The notes: generated by a model from the letters alone, not told the origin. Shown: positions 45,134 through 55,270, numbered from the stretch's first letter. The stretch: DNA of 64,000 nt from CG2-30-36-16 sp964372115 (GCA_964372115.1 CAYJPN010000003.1:166462-230461); one strand, 5' to 3'. Numbers and translations: made by a program.

Positions 45134-46171
45134 ATGAATGTCAGCTCCTGCTTACAAAAAAATGAACTGTCGAAAGAGGAAATTGTATTTCTTCTAAATT
45201 TGGAAGTTGAAAAGGACATTCAACAATTATATAAAAAAGCAGATTTGGTTCGCCAGAAATACTGCGGTAAAGATGTTCATTTGCGCGGCATAATTGAAAT
45301 TTCTAATTATTGCGAGCAGGATTGTCTTTATTGCGGCTTGAGAAACGCAAACACTTCCATTCAACGATACAGAATGAGACCGGAGGAAATAATAACCACC
45401 GCCTCATTTATACAGGATGCAGGTGTTAATACAATTGTTTTGCAATCCGGTGAGGACAACCATTTTACCGGCGATATGCTGGCGGAATTAATCCATCAAA
45501 TAAAAATTAAAACCGGTTGCGCAATTACTTTAAGTCTTGGCGAGCGCACTTTTGATGAGTACGAAAAATGGAAGCAAGCAGGAGCCGACAGGTACTTGTT
45601 AAAACATGAAACCGCAAATCCTAAACTTTATTCAATGTATCACCAAAATCAATCGCTGCACGAGAGAGTTAAACATTTAAAACATCTCCGCGAAATTGGA
45701 TTTCAAATAGGCAGCGGTAATCTCATCGGGCTGCCTCATCAAACGGTTGAAGATATTGCCGATGATTTGATTTTGTGTAAAGAACTTGAAGTGGATATGG
45801 TTTCTATTAGTCCCTTCATAGCCTCCCCGGACACTCCCTACAAAGATAAACCCGGAGCAACGGTTAAAGCGGCACTGAAGGCAATGGCGGTTTCAAGAAT
45901 TATTTTGAAAGACAGTCATATGCCGGCAACTACGGCGCTTTCAACCCTGGATGAACAGGGGAGGCAAAAAGGATTGCGGGTTGGCGCTAACGTTATTATG
46001 CCCAACTTTACCCCTGAAATTTATAGGCAGAAGTATTTAATCTATCCGAACAAAGATAGGCATGAGTACAGCATATTGCCGCGTGTAAATTTAATAAAAG
46101 GGATGATCCTTTCGATGGGAAGAACAATCGGAATAGGACCCGGGCACTCTTTTAAAATGTACAATGAATAA
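45134..46171 (+). CDS. hydE: [FeFe] hydrogenase maturation radical SAM enzyme HydE
   Basis: A 345-residue radical SAM enzyme that processes the HydG-derived iron synthon toward the diiron site. Radical SAM motif CEQDCLYC (C-x3-C-x2-C, about 57-64), then GLRNAN and LQSGED typical of HydE; the barrel ends GRTIGIGPGHSF. It starts at ATG 45134 with AAGG 9 bases upstream; the TTG at 45128 is not favoured. Only the three radical SAM cysteines of the N-terminal site are obvious; I did not see the extra C-terminal cluster triad some HydE carry. Second gene of hydG-hydE. Confidence 0.94.
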   Translation: MNVSSCLQKNELSKEEIVFLLNLEVEKDIQQLYKKADLVRQKYCGKDVHLRGIIEISNYCEQDCLYCGLRNANTSIQRYRMRPEEIITTASFIQDAGVNTIVLQSGEDNHFTGDMLAELIHQIKIKTGCAITLSLGERTFDEYEKWKQAGADRYLLKHETANPKLYSMYHQNQSLHERVKHLKHLREIGFQIGSGNLIGLPHQTVEDIADDLILCKELEVDMVSISPFIASPDTPYKDKPGATVKAALKAMAVSRIILKDSHMPATTALSTLDEQGRQKGLRVGANVIMPNFTPEIYRQKYLIYPNKDRHEYSILPRVNLIKGMILSMGRTIGIGPGHSFKMYNE

Positions 46172-46267
46172 TGTACAATGTATAATCCAATTGAAAAGGG
46201 AACAAAGTAAAATTGTAAATTGCCCGGAGTTTTTTATCTTGAGGTGAAACAAAAAAATATTTTTTGC

Positions 46268-47458
46268 ATGCTGAATTTTATAAACTCTATTATTACAAAG
46301 AAAAAAAAACAAGTAATCGGTCTTATGTCAGGCACCTCGCTCGACGGTGTAGACGCGGTTTTAGTTGAAATAACCGGCAGTGGAACTTTTACAAAAATAA
46401 AACAAAAAGCTTTTATTACATTTCCTTTTCCCGTTGGAATGAAGGAGATGATTTTGTATAACGCCGAAACAAACGGCGGTAATGTTACTGAAATCTGCAA
46501 ACTAAACTTTTTAATATCACTGATTTATGTTGATGCAGTAAAGGCGCTCTGTAAAAAAGCAAAAATAAAAATAAACCAGGTTGATCTCATCGGTTCGCAT
46601 GGTCAAACAGTTCACCATCTCCCAAAGCCAATAAAACTATTCGGATATACTTTCGGTTCAACACTTCAAATTGGTGATCCCGCTGTAATTGCTAAGCTAA
46701 CCGGAGTGCTTACAATTGGTGATTTTAGAACCGGCGATGTTGCACTTGGCGGGCAGGGCGCTCCTCTTGTTCCGTATTTCGATTTTCTTTTATTCAATTC
46801 AAAACAAAAAAATCGAGCTTTGCTAAATATCGGAGGCATATCCAATATAACTGTGCTAAACAATAACGGTTCGGGTAAAGATGTTTTTGCTTTTGATACC
46901 GGTCCGGGCAACATGCTTATTGATTATTTTACACGCAAATTATTTAATAAACCGTATGATGAAAATGGTGCGATTGCGTTTAGTGGAAATGTGGATGAAA
47001 AACTGTTAAATGGTTTTATTGAGCTTGATAATTTTATTGATGAAGAACCGCCGAAATCCACGGGCAGGGAGTATTACGGAGCGGAGTTCGTATCAACACT
47101 CAGAAAAAAATTCAGAGAAATAAAAAATGAAGATTGGGTAGCAACCTCGGCTTGCTTTACTGCTTATGGAATATATCGTAATTATAATTTGTTTATAAAA
47201 GATGAAACAAAAATTGATGAACTTTTTGTAAGCGGGGGCGGCGCATATAATAAGTTTTTGATGAAGGAACTAAAAAGATATTTTGGTAAAAATGTAAAAG
47301 TAAATAATATAAAAAATCTCGGCATTTCCTCCGATGCGAAGGAAGCAATTTGTTTTGCCGTTCTTGCAAACGAAACTTTGAACGGTAACTCATCAAACAT
47401 TCCACGAGTTACCGGTGCAAAAAAAGAAACTATTTTGGGAAAGATATGTCTGCCTTAA
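46268..47458 (+). CDS. anmK: Anhydro-N-acetylmuramic acid kinase
   Basis: A 396-residue sugar kinase that phosphorylates and opens 1,6-anhydro-MurNAc to MurNAc-6-phosphate in cell-wall recycling. Motifs: GLMSGTSLDGVDAV (ATP-binding start, about 16-29), GSHGQTVHH, GDFRTGDVALGGQGAPLVP, FDTGPGNMLID and SGGGAYN. I place the start at ATG 46268; a TTG at 46220 gives a 16-residue extension, and GAGGTG at 46241 is too far from either, so the start is uncertain. Its 3' end overlaps the next gene by 13 bases. Confidence 0.92.
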   Translation: MLNFINSIITKKKKQVIGLMSGTSLDGVDAVLVEITGSGTFTKIKQKAFITFPFPVGMKEMILYNAETNGGNVTEICKLNFLISLIYVDAVKALCKKAKIKINQVDLIGSHGQTVHHLPKPIKLFGYTFGSTLQIGDPAVIAKLTGVLTIGDFRTGDVALGGQGAPLVPYFDFLLFNSKQKNRALLNIGGISNITVLNNNGSGKDVFAFDTGPGNMLIDYFTRKLFNKPYDENGAIAFSGNVDEKLLNGFIELDNFIDEEPPKSTGREYYGAEFVSTLRKKFREIKNEDWVATSACFTAYGIYRNYNLFIKDETKIDELFVSGGGAYNKFLMKELKRYFGKNVKVNNIKNLGISSDAKEAICFAVLANETLNGNSSNIPRVTGAKKETILGKICLP

Positions 47459-48345
47459 AAATATTAATTACCGGCGGCAGCGGGCTGCTCGGACAATATT
47501 TGAACGTTGTTCTCTCAAAACATTATGAAATATTAACTCTTTACAATCAACATCCCGGCAATTGCATAACTTACAAATCAAAAAAGATTGATTTAACAGA
47601 GCCTGAAAAATTTAATCATTTATTAACGCAATTTAATCCTGATGTTGTCATCCATACTGCCGCCTTCACTACTCCAGTTATTCCGGAGGGTGTTACTTCA
47701 AAGGAAATTTACAATGTTAATGTAAAAGCCTCTGTTAACATTGCCAGGCAATGCGAAAAAGCGGATTGTAAGCTAATATATCTTTCTACTGATTTGGTTT
47801 ATGCCGGCTACCGTGGTTCGATGTTAAAGGAAGATGCAAAATTGATACCTGCCTCTTTGTATGCTGAGACAAAATTAGTTGCCGAAGAAAAAATAAAAGA
47901 AACATTTGATAATTATATTATTCTCCGCACCGCGCTGCTAATTGGTTTCGGTTTGAATCATTCAAAATGTCACTTTCATCAAATGTTCGATAATTTAAAA
48001 GAAGGGAAGCCGGTTAAGCTTTTTAATGATCAATACCGCACACCGCTTTCTTTAATTGATGCCTCCCGGATGTTATCCGAGATAATTAAACTCGATATAA
48101 AAACAGAAACAATTAATTTCGGCGGCAGAGACAGATTATCCAGATCCCAACTTGGAGAGTTAGTTTGCAGAATTTCCGGTCTGGATAAAAATTTAATTGA
48201 GAGTGTTTCTCTTTCATCTGTCCCACAAATTCCGCAGGTAGCAGATGTTTCTATGAATATGGAAAAACTTCAATCGTTTGGAATTACACCACCCGGAATT
48301 GAAGAGGCTATAAAAGAAATATTAAAAGATTACAATGCTGGATAA
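47446..48345 (+). CDS. RmlD-like NAD(P)-dependent sugar/epimerase reductase
   Basis: A 299-residue extended SDR of the dTDP-4-dehydrorhamnose reductase (RmlD) / MAT2B family. Motifs: TGGSGLLGQYL (cofactor, about 8-18), DVVIHTAAFTTP, LSTDLVYAG, and catalytic YAETK. No rmlA, B or C genes are nearby, so a rhamnose role is not supported by context and the substrate is open. Translationally coupled to anmK by overlap. No clear terminator follows. Confidence 0.85.
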   Translation: MSALKILITGGSGLLGQYLNVVLSKHYEILTLYNQHPGNCITYKSKKIDLTEPEKFNHLLTQFNPDVVIHTAAFTTPVIPEGVTSKEIYNVNVKASVNIARQCEKADCKLIYLSTDLVYAGYRGSMLKEDAKLIPASLYAETKLVAEEKIKETFDNYIILRTALLIGFGLNHSKCHFHQMFDNLKEGKPVKLFNDQYRTPLSLIDASRMLSEIIKLDIKTETINFGGRDRLSRSQLGELVCRISGLDKNLIESVSLSSVPQIPQVADVSMNMEKLQSFGITPPGIEEAIKEILKDYNAG

Positions 48346-48472
48346 GTTTGATAAAATTTTTCCAAACAACGGTACTGTTTCACAATTTACGTACCTTGAT
48401 TGCCAATTTATTCGTTAGCTAACAAATAACCATTAAAAGAAAAAAGAGTAAGATTAAGAGTAAGAGAAAAGA

Positions 48473-49339
48473 ATGAGTAAAAATTTGAATAACCAATTAT
48501 TAGGTGCGCATACTTCTACGCAGGGCGGGGTATCAAAAGCCGTTGATCTTGCAAAAAAACTCGGGTTTACTGCTATGCAGATATTCAGTAAAAATAATAA
48601 TCGTTGGGACGCAAAACCTCTCGAAGAAAAAGAAATCATCTCATTTAAAGAAAAACTTGCCGGGTCAAATATAAAATTTGTGGTTGTGCACGACTCGTAT
48701 TTAATAAACTTATGCTCTTCCAATGAAGAGCTGCTTAAAAAATCGCGCAGCGCTTTTATTGATGAATTGATGAGGTGTAAACAACTTGATATCGAATATT
48801 TAAATTTTCATCCCGGCGCTTACGGGGTTTTGACTGAAGAAGATGGAATAAAGCTTGTCGCCGAGTCTTTAAACATTGCACATGCAAAAACACCAGCTAT
48901 TAATGTTAGCAGTATGATTGAATTGACAGCGGGGCAAGGAACATCTCTCGGTTACAAGTTTGAGCATATAAAAAAAATAATTGAACTGGTTGAAGACAAA
49001 GATAGAATATCTGTTTGCATTGATACTGCGCATATTTTTGCAGCCGGATACAATATAAAAGATGCGAAAGAATATAAAAAAGTTATAAAAGAATTTGATG
49101 ATATTATAGGGCTTGAGAGATTAAAATGTATTCACATAAACGACAGCAAAAAGGAACTTGGCAGCCGGGTAGATAGACATGAGCACATTGGAAAGGGTTT
49201 TATCGGTCTTGAAGGTTTTACAAATATTATGAACGACAATAAGATTGCTCATGTTCCAAAAATTTTAGAAACGCCGAAAGGGAAAGAATGTCTTGAAGAT
49301 TTGGAAAACATAAAAACACTGCGCGGGTTAATAATTTAA
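48473..49339 (+). CDS. nfo: Endonuclease IV (AP endonuclease)
   Basis: A 288-residue TIM-barrel AP endonuclease acting on abasic sites in base-excision repair. Zinc-site motifs of the family: LNFHPGAYG, CIDTAHIFAAGY, HINDSKKELGSRVDRHEHIGKG and ILETP. Length and N-terminus (LLGAHTSTQGGVSKAV) are typical. Start ATG 48473 follows a purine-rich AGAGTAAG-type stretch. Single gene. Confidence 0.95.
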   Translation: MSKNLNNQLLGAHTSTQGGVSKAVDLAKKLGFTAMQIFSKNNNRWDAKPLEEKEIISFKEKLAGSNIKFVVVHDSYLINLCSSNEELLKKSRSAFIDELMRCKQLDIEYLNFHPGAYGVLTEEDGIKLVAESLNIAHAKTPAINVSSMIELTAGQGTSLGYKFEHIKKIIELVEDKDRISVCIDTAHIFAAGYNIKDAKEYKKVIKEFDDIIGLERLKCIHINDSKKELGSRVDRHEHIGKGFIGLEGFTNIMNDNKIAHVPKILETPKGKECLEDLENIKTLRGLII

Positions 49340-49423
49340 CCTAATGGTTTAATTGCCGAATTGTTTTTTAATGAATCAAAATAATTCAAAATAAAACCAT
49401 TCAGCAATTAAACAGTTTAACAC

Positions 49424-50272
49424 CTACTTCGGTTCAACTGCCCTCAAAACAATTATGCCGGTATGTTTTTTAACCTTTGCAAGGTAGTCTCCAATCGGGT
49501 TTTCGCTTATTTGAACTTTTGCGCCGACAAGAGGGGCGTGCATAAAATGAATTCTGCCGTCATCTAATTTAACCGCAACGCCAACATGCCCTATATCGAG
49601 TCCTTTTAAGTTTGTTGTTATAGCAATCAAGTCGCCGTTATTTATTTCACTTTCGTGTTCAGCAACTTTTTCTTTCGGGATGTAATAATATTCCCTGCTG
49701 TTTATATCGTCTTCATACTTGCTGATTGCAGGAATAAAAGAATTGTTTTCCTTTAGCTGTTTGTAACTGTCGGGGTGTGTGGACATAAACCCAACCTCAA
49801 ATTTTAACGGTTCGCCGCCAATCTCTTTTGTAATATCTTTTACAATCCCTTTTTTTGTGTTGTTGAAAATCCAGTCGCTAAAGTAATGAAGGCGGGATGG
49901 ATATTTATCAATTTTGCCGTCGCGGTAGCGCAGTTGAGTTAGATGTTTCTGGTAATCTTCAAACGAAGTTTCGCTTGCCTTTATGCAGCGAGCAAAAGTA
50001 AGACAGTTTTCTAAAAATGTAGTGCAGTCTAAACCTGTTAAATGAATAACAAGTTGTTCTTCACCATCAGTTTCCAAAGTATGCGCTTCGTAAGGTAAAC
50101 CGAGGAATGACTTTCCCACTTCAGCAATTACATCACCTATCGGCATATCCAGCATATTTTTATCAATTGAAAGATCAAACTTGCTTTTACAAATTTCAAC
50201 ATCTTCGGAGTTATAAACTTGCGCCAGTGTAACTGCCGATAACAAAATAAAAAATGCAATTATCTTTTTCAT
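49424..50272 (-). CDS. DUF1460 exported protein, NlpC/P60-like fold
   Basis: A 282-residue exported protein with signal peptide (to about 18, AVTLA). The DUF1460 (N-acetylmuramoyl-L-alanine amidase-like) signature is visible: GLDCTTFLENCL with the candidate nucleophile Cys (about 79), HVGVAVKLDDGRIHFMHA with the His, and PLVGAKVQIS. These are thought to be papain-like peptidoglycan hydrolases; the bond cleaved here is unknown. Start overlaps the dnaB stop by 4 bases (ATGA). Confidence 0.85.
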   Translation of the reverse strand: MKKIIAFFILLSAVTLAQVYNSEDVEICKSKFDLSIDKNMLDMPIGDVIAEVGKSFLGLPYEAHTLETDGEEQLVIHLTGLDCTTFLENCLTFARCIKASETSFEDYQKHLTQLRYRDGKIDKYPSRLHYFSDWIFNNTKKGIVKDITKEIGGEPLKFEVGFMSTHPDSYKQLKENNSFIPAISKYEDDINSREYYYIPKEKVAEHESEINNGDLIAITTNLKGLDIGHVGVAVKLDDGRIHFMHAPLVGAKVQISENPIGDYLAKVKKHTGIIVLRAVEPK

Positions 50273-51705
50273 ATAAAATCCTCGTTTTGTGGAGCTGCTG
50301 TTGAAGTAGAGTATTGTTCTATTTGTCGTGCGTGTGCAAGATTTTCAAATCGTGCATAATCTTTTATGAATGCGAGCCGCGCGGTGCCCGTAGGCCCGTT
50401 ACGCTGTTTGCCGATTATAATTTCCGCTATGCCTTCGTTACTGTCGCCGTTTTCATCTTTCATAATACCGTAATATTCCGGGCGGTTTAAGAATATTACC
50501 ACATCAGCGTCCTGTTCAATGGAACCCGATTCACGTAGATCGGATAATTGCGGGCGTTTGTCCGTTCTTGCTTCAACCGCGCGGTTAAGCTGCGAAAGTG
50601 CGAGTACAGGTATGTTTAATTCCTTCGCCAGCGATTTTAAAGAACGGGATATCTGTGAAATTTCCCTTTCACGGCTTTCCGACTTTGGCGGACCCTGCAT
50701 AAGCTGAAGATAATCTATAATTATCATCCCGATATTTTTTTCCGATTTTAACCTTCTTGCTTTCGCCCGTATCTCTAAAACTGTCTGTGCAGGTGTATCA
50801 TCAACATAAATGGGCGACTCGATAAGCTTGTGAGCGTTTTTACTTAGTTTAACACCCTCTTCACTTGGAAGTTTACCAGTACGAACAAGATGAGCGTTTA
50901 ATCTTCCTTCGGCACACAACATACGGATAACAAGCTGCATTGTTGACATTTCAAGACTAAATAATGCAATCGGAATTTTGTGATCGATTGCGGCGTTACG
51001 TGCAACCGATAATGCGAAAGCAGTTTTACCCATAGATGGTCTGGCGGCTATTATAACCAAATCGGATCGTTGAAAACCGCCGAGTAATTCATCGAGTTCG
51101 TAAAAACCGGTAGGTACTGCAAACTGTACCGTACTTTGAGAATGTATAGCTTCGATATATTCCAAGGCCTCGCGCACAGCGCGGTCCATTTCAACATACG
51201 ATTTTTTTAAGTGCGATTCGGTTATCTGAAATATTTTGTTCTCTGCCGCATCGAGTAATTCAAACGCATCATCAGCTCCTTCATATGCCGAAGATGCAAT
51301 TTCCAATGAACTTCTTATCAGTCCTCTTAAAATTTCCTTTTCAACAATTATTTTTGCATGGTACTCTACATTTGCTGCAGAGGAAATATTTTGCGAAAGT
51401 TTGCTCAAATAAACACCGCCGCCGGCTTCATCCGCCTGACCCCGTTTTTTTAACTCTTCATAAACCGTAACAGTATCAATCGGTTCACCGGAATCAAAAA
51501 GAGAAACCATAACATCAAAAATTAATTGATGCTGTTTTAGATAAAACGAATCTGTGTTTAGCAACTCAATTGCTTTCGGCACGGCTTCTTGTTCAATAAG
51601 CATTGCGCCGAGAACCGATGCTTCAATTTCGGGGGCTGCCGGGGGTTTTCTATCCGCGGGGACTATTTTATCAAGGTCTGTTTGTTCTTTAATTTTTTTT
51701 GCCAT
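50269..51705 (-). CDS. dnaB: Replicative DNA helicase DnaB
   Basis: A 478-residue hexameric helicase that unwinds DNA at the fork. The N-terminal domain begins PPAAPEIEASVLGAML; the RecA-like domain has Walker A ARPSMGKTA (about 222), Walker B IIIDYLQLM, ALSQLNRAVE and ESGSIEQDADVV. There is no intein or insertion, and length is normal. Upstream of DUF1460 with overlapping stop and start codons. Confidence 0.97.
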   Translation of the reverse strand: MAKKIKEQTDLDKIVPADRKPPAAPEIEASVLGAMLIEQEAVPKAIELLNTDSFYLKQHQLIFDVMVSLFDSGEPIDTVTVYEELKKRGQADEAGGGVYLSKLSQNISSAANVEYHAKIIVEKEILRGLIRSSLEIASSAYEGADDAFELLDAAENKIFQITESHLKKSYVEMDRAVREALEYIEAIHSQSTVQFAVPTGFYELDELLGGFQRSDLVIIAARPSMGKTAFALSVARNAAIDHKIPIALFSLEMSTMQLVIRMLCAEGRLNAHLVRTGKLPSEEGVKLSKNAHKLIESPIYVDDTPAQTVLEIRAKARRLKSEKNIGMIIIDYLQLMQGPPKSESREREISQISRSLKSLAKELNIPVLALSQLNRAVEARTDKRPQLSDLRESGSIEQDADVVIFLNRPEYYGIMKDENGDSNEGIAEIIIGKQRNGPTGTARLAFIKDYARFENLAHARQIEQYSTSTAAPQNEDFI

Positions 51706-51861
51706 ACATCATCATAAATAAGGGGAAGTAAAATTAGAACTTTCTCAATTGAAGTCAAATTATTGAACAATTTTTATTAATTAAAAGCAGCCGGTTTATT
51801 AGTAATTTGAAGAATTAAAAACTACTGATTGAAATTAACACAAATAAAACCGTGCAACAAT

Positions 51862-52596
51862 TTATTTGGATAAATTTCTTTGTCTAATAATTTCAAAAAG
51901 AAGAATGCCGGACGCAACCGATACATTTAACGATTGAATTTTCCCGATCATCGGAATTTTTACAAGAAAATCGCATTGCTCGGCGGTTAATCTTCTAATT
52001 CCTTTTTCCTCATTACCAAGTACAAGAACTAACGGAAGATTGTAATCCGATTCTGTGTATTCCTTTGCATTTTCCAACGAAGCGCCAGCGAGCCAGAAGC
52101 CGTTTTCTTTTAGTTGTTTTAGCGCGTTTACAAGATTATTAACCTGGCAAATTTTCAAATGTTCGGTAGCGCCGGTTGAAGTTTTAACGACGGTTTCATT
52201 TATCGGTGCGCTGTTGTGCTTTGTTAAAATTACACCGTTTACACCGCTGCATTCTGCAGTACGAAGAATCGCTCCGAGATTATGAGTATCCTGAATTGAA
52301 TCGAGAGCAAGCAGCAGCGGCTTTTTTTCTTTTTTTGATGATGAAATGATCTGCTCAAGTGAAAAGAACTTTTGTTCGGAAATCAGCGCTATTATTCCCT
52401 GTGTATTCGGATGATCGCTAAATGTTTTAAACCTTTGCTGTGGAATTTCATTTACTTTTATTCCACGCTTTTTTGCAGCAATTCTGATTGCGTTTATTAT
52501 TCCGCCCTGCTGACCGTACAAGATATAAACCTGCGAAATATCATCGCGCGAGTTTAATGCTTCGAGAACAGGTTTACGACCGACAATCTGTTTCAT
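51862..52596 (-). CDS. rlmB: 23S rRNA (guanosine-2'-O-)-methyltransferase, RlmB-type SpoU
   Basis: A 244-residue SPOUT methyltransferase with N-terminal substrate-binding domain (MKQIVGRKPVLEAL start) and C-terminal trefoil-knot domain. The three SpoU motifs are clear: DSIQDTHNLGAILRTAE, LVLGNEEKGI and IPMIGKIQSLNVSVASGI. Likely 2'-O-methylates 23S rRNA G2251 (E. coli numbering), though related TrmH tRNA enzymes cannot be fully excluded. It lies 2 bases after lgt. Confidence 0.9.
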   Translation of the reverse strand: MKQIVGRKPVLEALNSRDDISQVYILYGQQGGIINAIRIAAKKRGIKVNEIPQQRFKTFSDHPNTQGIIALISEQKFFSLEQIISSSKKEKKPLLLALDSIQDTHNLGAILRTAECSGVNGVILTKHNSAPINETVVKTSTGATEHLKICQVNNLVNALKQLKENGFWLAGASLENAKEYTESDYNLPLVLVLGNEEKGIRRLTAEQCDFLVKIPMIGKIQSLNVSVASGILLFEIIRQRNLSK

Positions 52597-52598
52597 TA

Positions 52599-53489
52599 CT
52601 ACTGCTTAGCCTTATCATGCTTTTTATCTTTAGCAGTTCCTTTTTTTGAAACCGCACTCTCCGTTAAGGGCTCATTATTTTTTACCACAACTTTTTTTGA
52701 AAAATAGAACAGACCTATAACTCCGCCAATCAACATAAAGATAGAAATTATTTGTGCTTCCGATAAATTAAAAATATAACGCGGGTTCAATCTTATTGTT
52801 TCAACCAATAATCTTGCAACACCTGTAAAGAGTAAATAAATCATAAAAAGTTTACCGGCTACCCAATCGCTTTTTCGCAGTTTCCAGAGTATCGAAAAAA
52901 TTATTATTGCGGCTATCAGCTCATAAATTGGTGTTGGATGCAACGGTGTTGTATCCGGAACAATACCGCCCGGAAAACTTTTTGCAATTTCGCTGCCGCG
53001 GAACATTGCCGAAGGCGGAACAGTACCGTTTGCGTAATTTGTTCCCCAAGGAAGTGTCGTCGGAATTCCATAATCACCATCGCCTGCGAGATGACAACCG
53101 ATCCGTCCGATTCCGTAAGCAAGAGCAAGTGCAGGTGCAGCGGCATCAGCAAGAACAAGAAATGGAATATTTTTACGGCGTGTGTAAATGAGAACAGCTA
53201 TCACCGCTAATATTAATCCGCCGAAAAAAGTTAAACCGCCCGGGTTAAATGTCATGCCAACCGGGTTTTTCAAGAAATCACTAAAATTTTCTAACAGATG
53301 AAAAAGTTTACTGCCGACTATTCCGAAAACGATAGCGAGCAGCGTTATTTCGGTGCCGTAGTTTTTATTTATATTTTTTCGTTCAAGTTCTTTGTTAAGA
53401 AGCCAGCTAGCAACCAAAAAAGCGATTCCGAGCATTAGTCCGTAACTGTAAACTGTAAAGGGGCCGATATGAAATAATTCTGGATACAT
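52599..53489 (-). CDS. lgt: Prolipoprotein diacylglyceryl transferase
   Basis: A 296-residue membrane enzyme that moves diacylglycerol from phosphatidylglycerol to the lipobox Cys of prolipoproteins. About seven hydrophobic segments; family signature GRIGCHLAGDGDYG (about 134-147) and YSYGLMLGIAFL at the N-terminus; HPTPIYE near 190. The C-terminal ~30 residues are a Lys-rich cytoplasmic tail. Lies 9 bases after the upstream gene and 2 before rlmB. Fits the lipoprotein genes in this window. Confidence 0.95.
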   Translation of the reverse strand: MYPELFHIGPFTVYSYGLMLGIAFLVASWLLNKELERKNINKNYGTEITLLAIVFGIVGSKLFHLLENFSDFLKNPVGMTFNPGGLTFFGGLILAVIAVLIYTRRKNIPFLVLADAAAPALALAYGIGRIGCHLAGDGDYGIPTTLPWGTNYANGTVPPSAMFRGSEIAKSFPGGIVPDTTPLHPTPIYELIAAIIIFSILWKLRKSDWVAGKLFMIYLLFTGVARLLVETIRLNPRYIFNLSEAQIISIFMLIGGVIGLFYFSKKVVVKNNEPLTESAVSKKGTAKDKKHDKAKQ

Positions 53490-53498
53490 AAAAATTCC

Positions 53499-54011
53499 TT
53501 AGTTACCGAAAGTGAAATAATTACTTGCAACTTCAAATGAACAAAACTTACGGTTATTCTTTTTCTTTGGTAAAAATTCCTTTAATAAAACAATTTCTTT
53601 TTTAAACATATTAAAACTAAAAACGGCGCTATTAATTGTTCCGTCCTGTTTTATAATATTTATAATTTTTTCGCCGTACAAGTCATCAAAACAAACCTCT
53701 CCAACAGCGGGTCCCGACTCGGTTAAATAAGTCTGATTGGCAGCCAAACCAACAATAGAAATATCAATTTCTTTTTTATTTATGTTTGAATTTAATTTTA
53801 ACTCGTAGTTAAGCGCCGAAAATTGTTTTACTGTTTCAACAAAAAAACAATACTGCTGTTTTTTTTGATGAGTACTATAATAAAAATAAACCTTACAGAT
53901 GTATTCTGTTCCCCCCTCTTTTTCAATAGGAGTAGAGGATTTCAATTTATCGAGAGATTTCTCTCTTGTCTTAGGTATTTTCGGAACAACTGTTGGTTTT
54001 TTTAATGCCAT
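53499..54011 (-). CDS. Hypothetical protein between hisS and lgt
   Basis: A 170-residue protein I do not recognise. The first ~35 residues are Lys/Pro-rich and probably disordered (KKPTVVPKIPKTREKS). The rest looks like a beta-rich domain with aromatic-rich strands (ICKVYFYYST, YCFFVETVKQFSAL) and ends FTFGN. There is no signal peptide or metal motif. The start overlaps the last base of hisS and the gene is followed by lgt after 9 bases, so it is part of that operon. Composition matches neighbours. Confidence 0.65.
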   Translation of the reverse strand: MALKKPTVVPKIPKTREKSLDKLKSSTPIEKEGGTEYICKVYFYYSTHQKKQQYCFFVETVKQFSALNYELKLNSNINKKEIDISIVGLAANQTYLTESGPAVGEVCFDDLYGEKIINIIKQDGTINSAVFSFNMFKKEIVLLKEFLPKKKNNRKFCSFEVASNYFTFGN

Positions 54012-55270
54012 TATTTTCTTAAAAAGTTTTTAATCTCTTCAAGGCTATTTTTATCAAATGTCTGCTGCGAACCGTCCGCCATGTTTTTTAAGTTTAATGT
54101 GCCGTTAATAAATTCTTCGCCGCCTACAAATAAAACAAAACGGCTGTTGTATTTATTTGCTTCGCGCATTTGTGCTTTAACGCTTCGTTCAAGGTAATCT
54201 ATTTCAACTGAAATATTTGCTCTTCTGAAATAAGAGGCAATGTTATAAACAACAGAAGACAATTCTTTGTCGAGACGGGTTATATACAAATCAATTGAAT
54301 CATCCGGTAAAGAGAACGCATTTTCATTTTCGCATGCGAGTAAAATCCTCTCAATACCAGCGGCAAAGCCCATTCCTGGGGCAGGTTTTCCGCCAAGCTG
54401 TTCAACAAGCAAATCGTAACGCCCGCCGCCGCAAAGCGCACTTTGCGAACCTACTTTACCGCTTATTACTTCAAAGGTAGTTTTTGTATAATAATCCAAC
54501 CCGCGAACAAGTTTTGCGTCAATTTCAAATGGAATATTTGCGCGAGTTAGAGCGTCTTTCAAAATATCAAAATCGGTTTTACTTTCCTCATCGAGATAGT
54601 CAATCAAAAGCGGCGCATCTTTCATAATTTGCTGATCGCTTTCAACTTTACTGTCGAATATTCTTAAAATATTTTTTTCAAAACGTACCCGGCTGTCTTC
54701 GGATAAGTTATCCTTTTTATCTGCAAGATATTCGCTCAATATCTGTTTATAGTTATCGCGCGATTCCGGGATACCAAGCGAATTAATTTTTACGCAGATG
54801 TCTTTTAAACCTAAACGATTAAAAATATCGTATGCCATTTGAATCATTTCGGCATCTATAAGCGGGGAGGTGCTGCCTATTGCTTCGGCGCCGAATTGAT
54901 GAAACTGCCTAAACCTTCCCGCCTGCGGTCTTTCCTGCCTGAACATGGGGCTGATATAAAATAATTTGTTGAGGGGTTGTTTTACGCCGAGCGAATGTTC
55001 AATATAAGCGCGTACTACTGATGCGGTCATTTCCGGTTTTAAAGTAACGCTTGTCTCGCTTCTATCGGTAAAGGTATACATTTCTTTTCCGACGATATCG
55101 GTTTCCTCTCCGATACCTCTTGCGAAAAGCGCGGTCTCTTCAAAAACCGGGGTTCTAATTTCTTTATAATTAAATGCGGCAAAAACATTTTCAACAATAT
55201 TTTCAAGATGCTTCCAGCGTTGTATATCGCCAGGAAGAACATCTTTGGTGCCGGTAATAGCTTTTATCAT
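54011..55270 (-). CDS. hisS: Histidyl-tRNA synthetase
   Basis: A 419-residue class II synthetase charging tRNA-His. Motif 2 region MFRQERPQAGRFRQFHQFG (about 114), histidine motif 1 LVRGLDYYTKTTFE, motif 2 CGGGRYD, motif 3 GMGFAAGIERI, and the C-terminal anticodon-binding domain. Start MIKAITGTKDVLPGD is typical. It follows the PTS IIA gene by 40 bases and is probably co-transcribed with the hypothetical, lgt and rlmB. Confidence 0.97.
   Translation of the reverse strand: MIKAITGTKDVLPGDIQRWKHLENIVENVFAAFNYKEIRTPVFEETALFARGIGEETDIVGKEMYTFTDRSETSVTLKPEMTASVVRAYIEHSLGVKQPLNKLFYISPMFRQERPQAGRFRQFHQFGAEAIGSTSPLIDAEMIQMAYDIFNRLGLKDICVKINSLGIPESRDNYKQILSEYLADKKDNLSEDSRVRFEKNILRIFDSKVESDQQIMKDAPLLIDYLDEESKTDFDILKDALTRANIPFEIDAKLVRGLDYYTKTTFEVISGKVGSQSALCGGGRYDLLVEQLGGKPAPGMGFAAGIERILLACENENAFSLPDDSIDLYITRLDKELSSVVYNIASYFRRANISVEIDYLERSVKAQMREANKYNSRFVLFVGGEEFINGTLNLKNMADGSQQTFDKNSLEEIKNFLRK

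Noticed and set aside
46158..46190. AATGTACAATG direct repeat at the end of hydE as a possible CRISPR or att site
   Set aside because: Only two short copies, overlapping coding sequence; no spacer structure or integrase.
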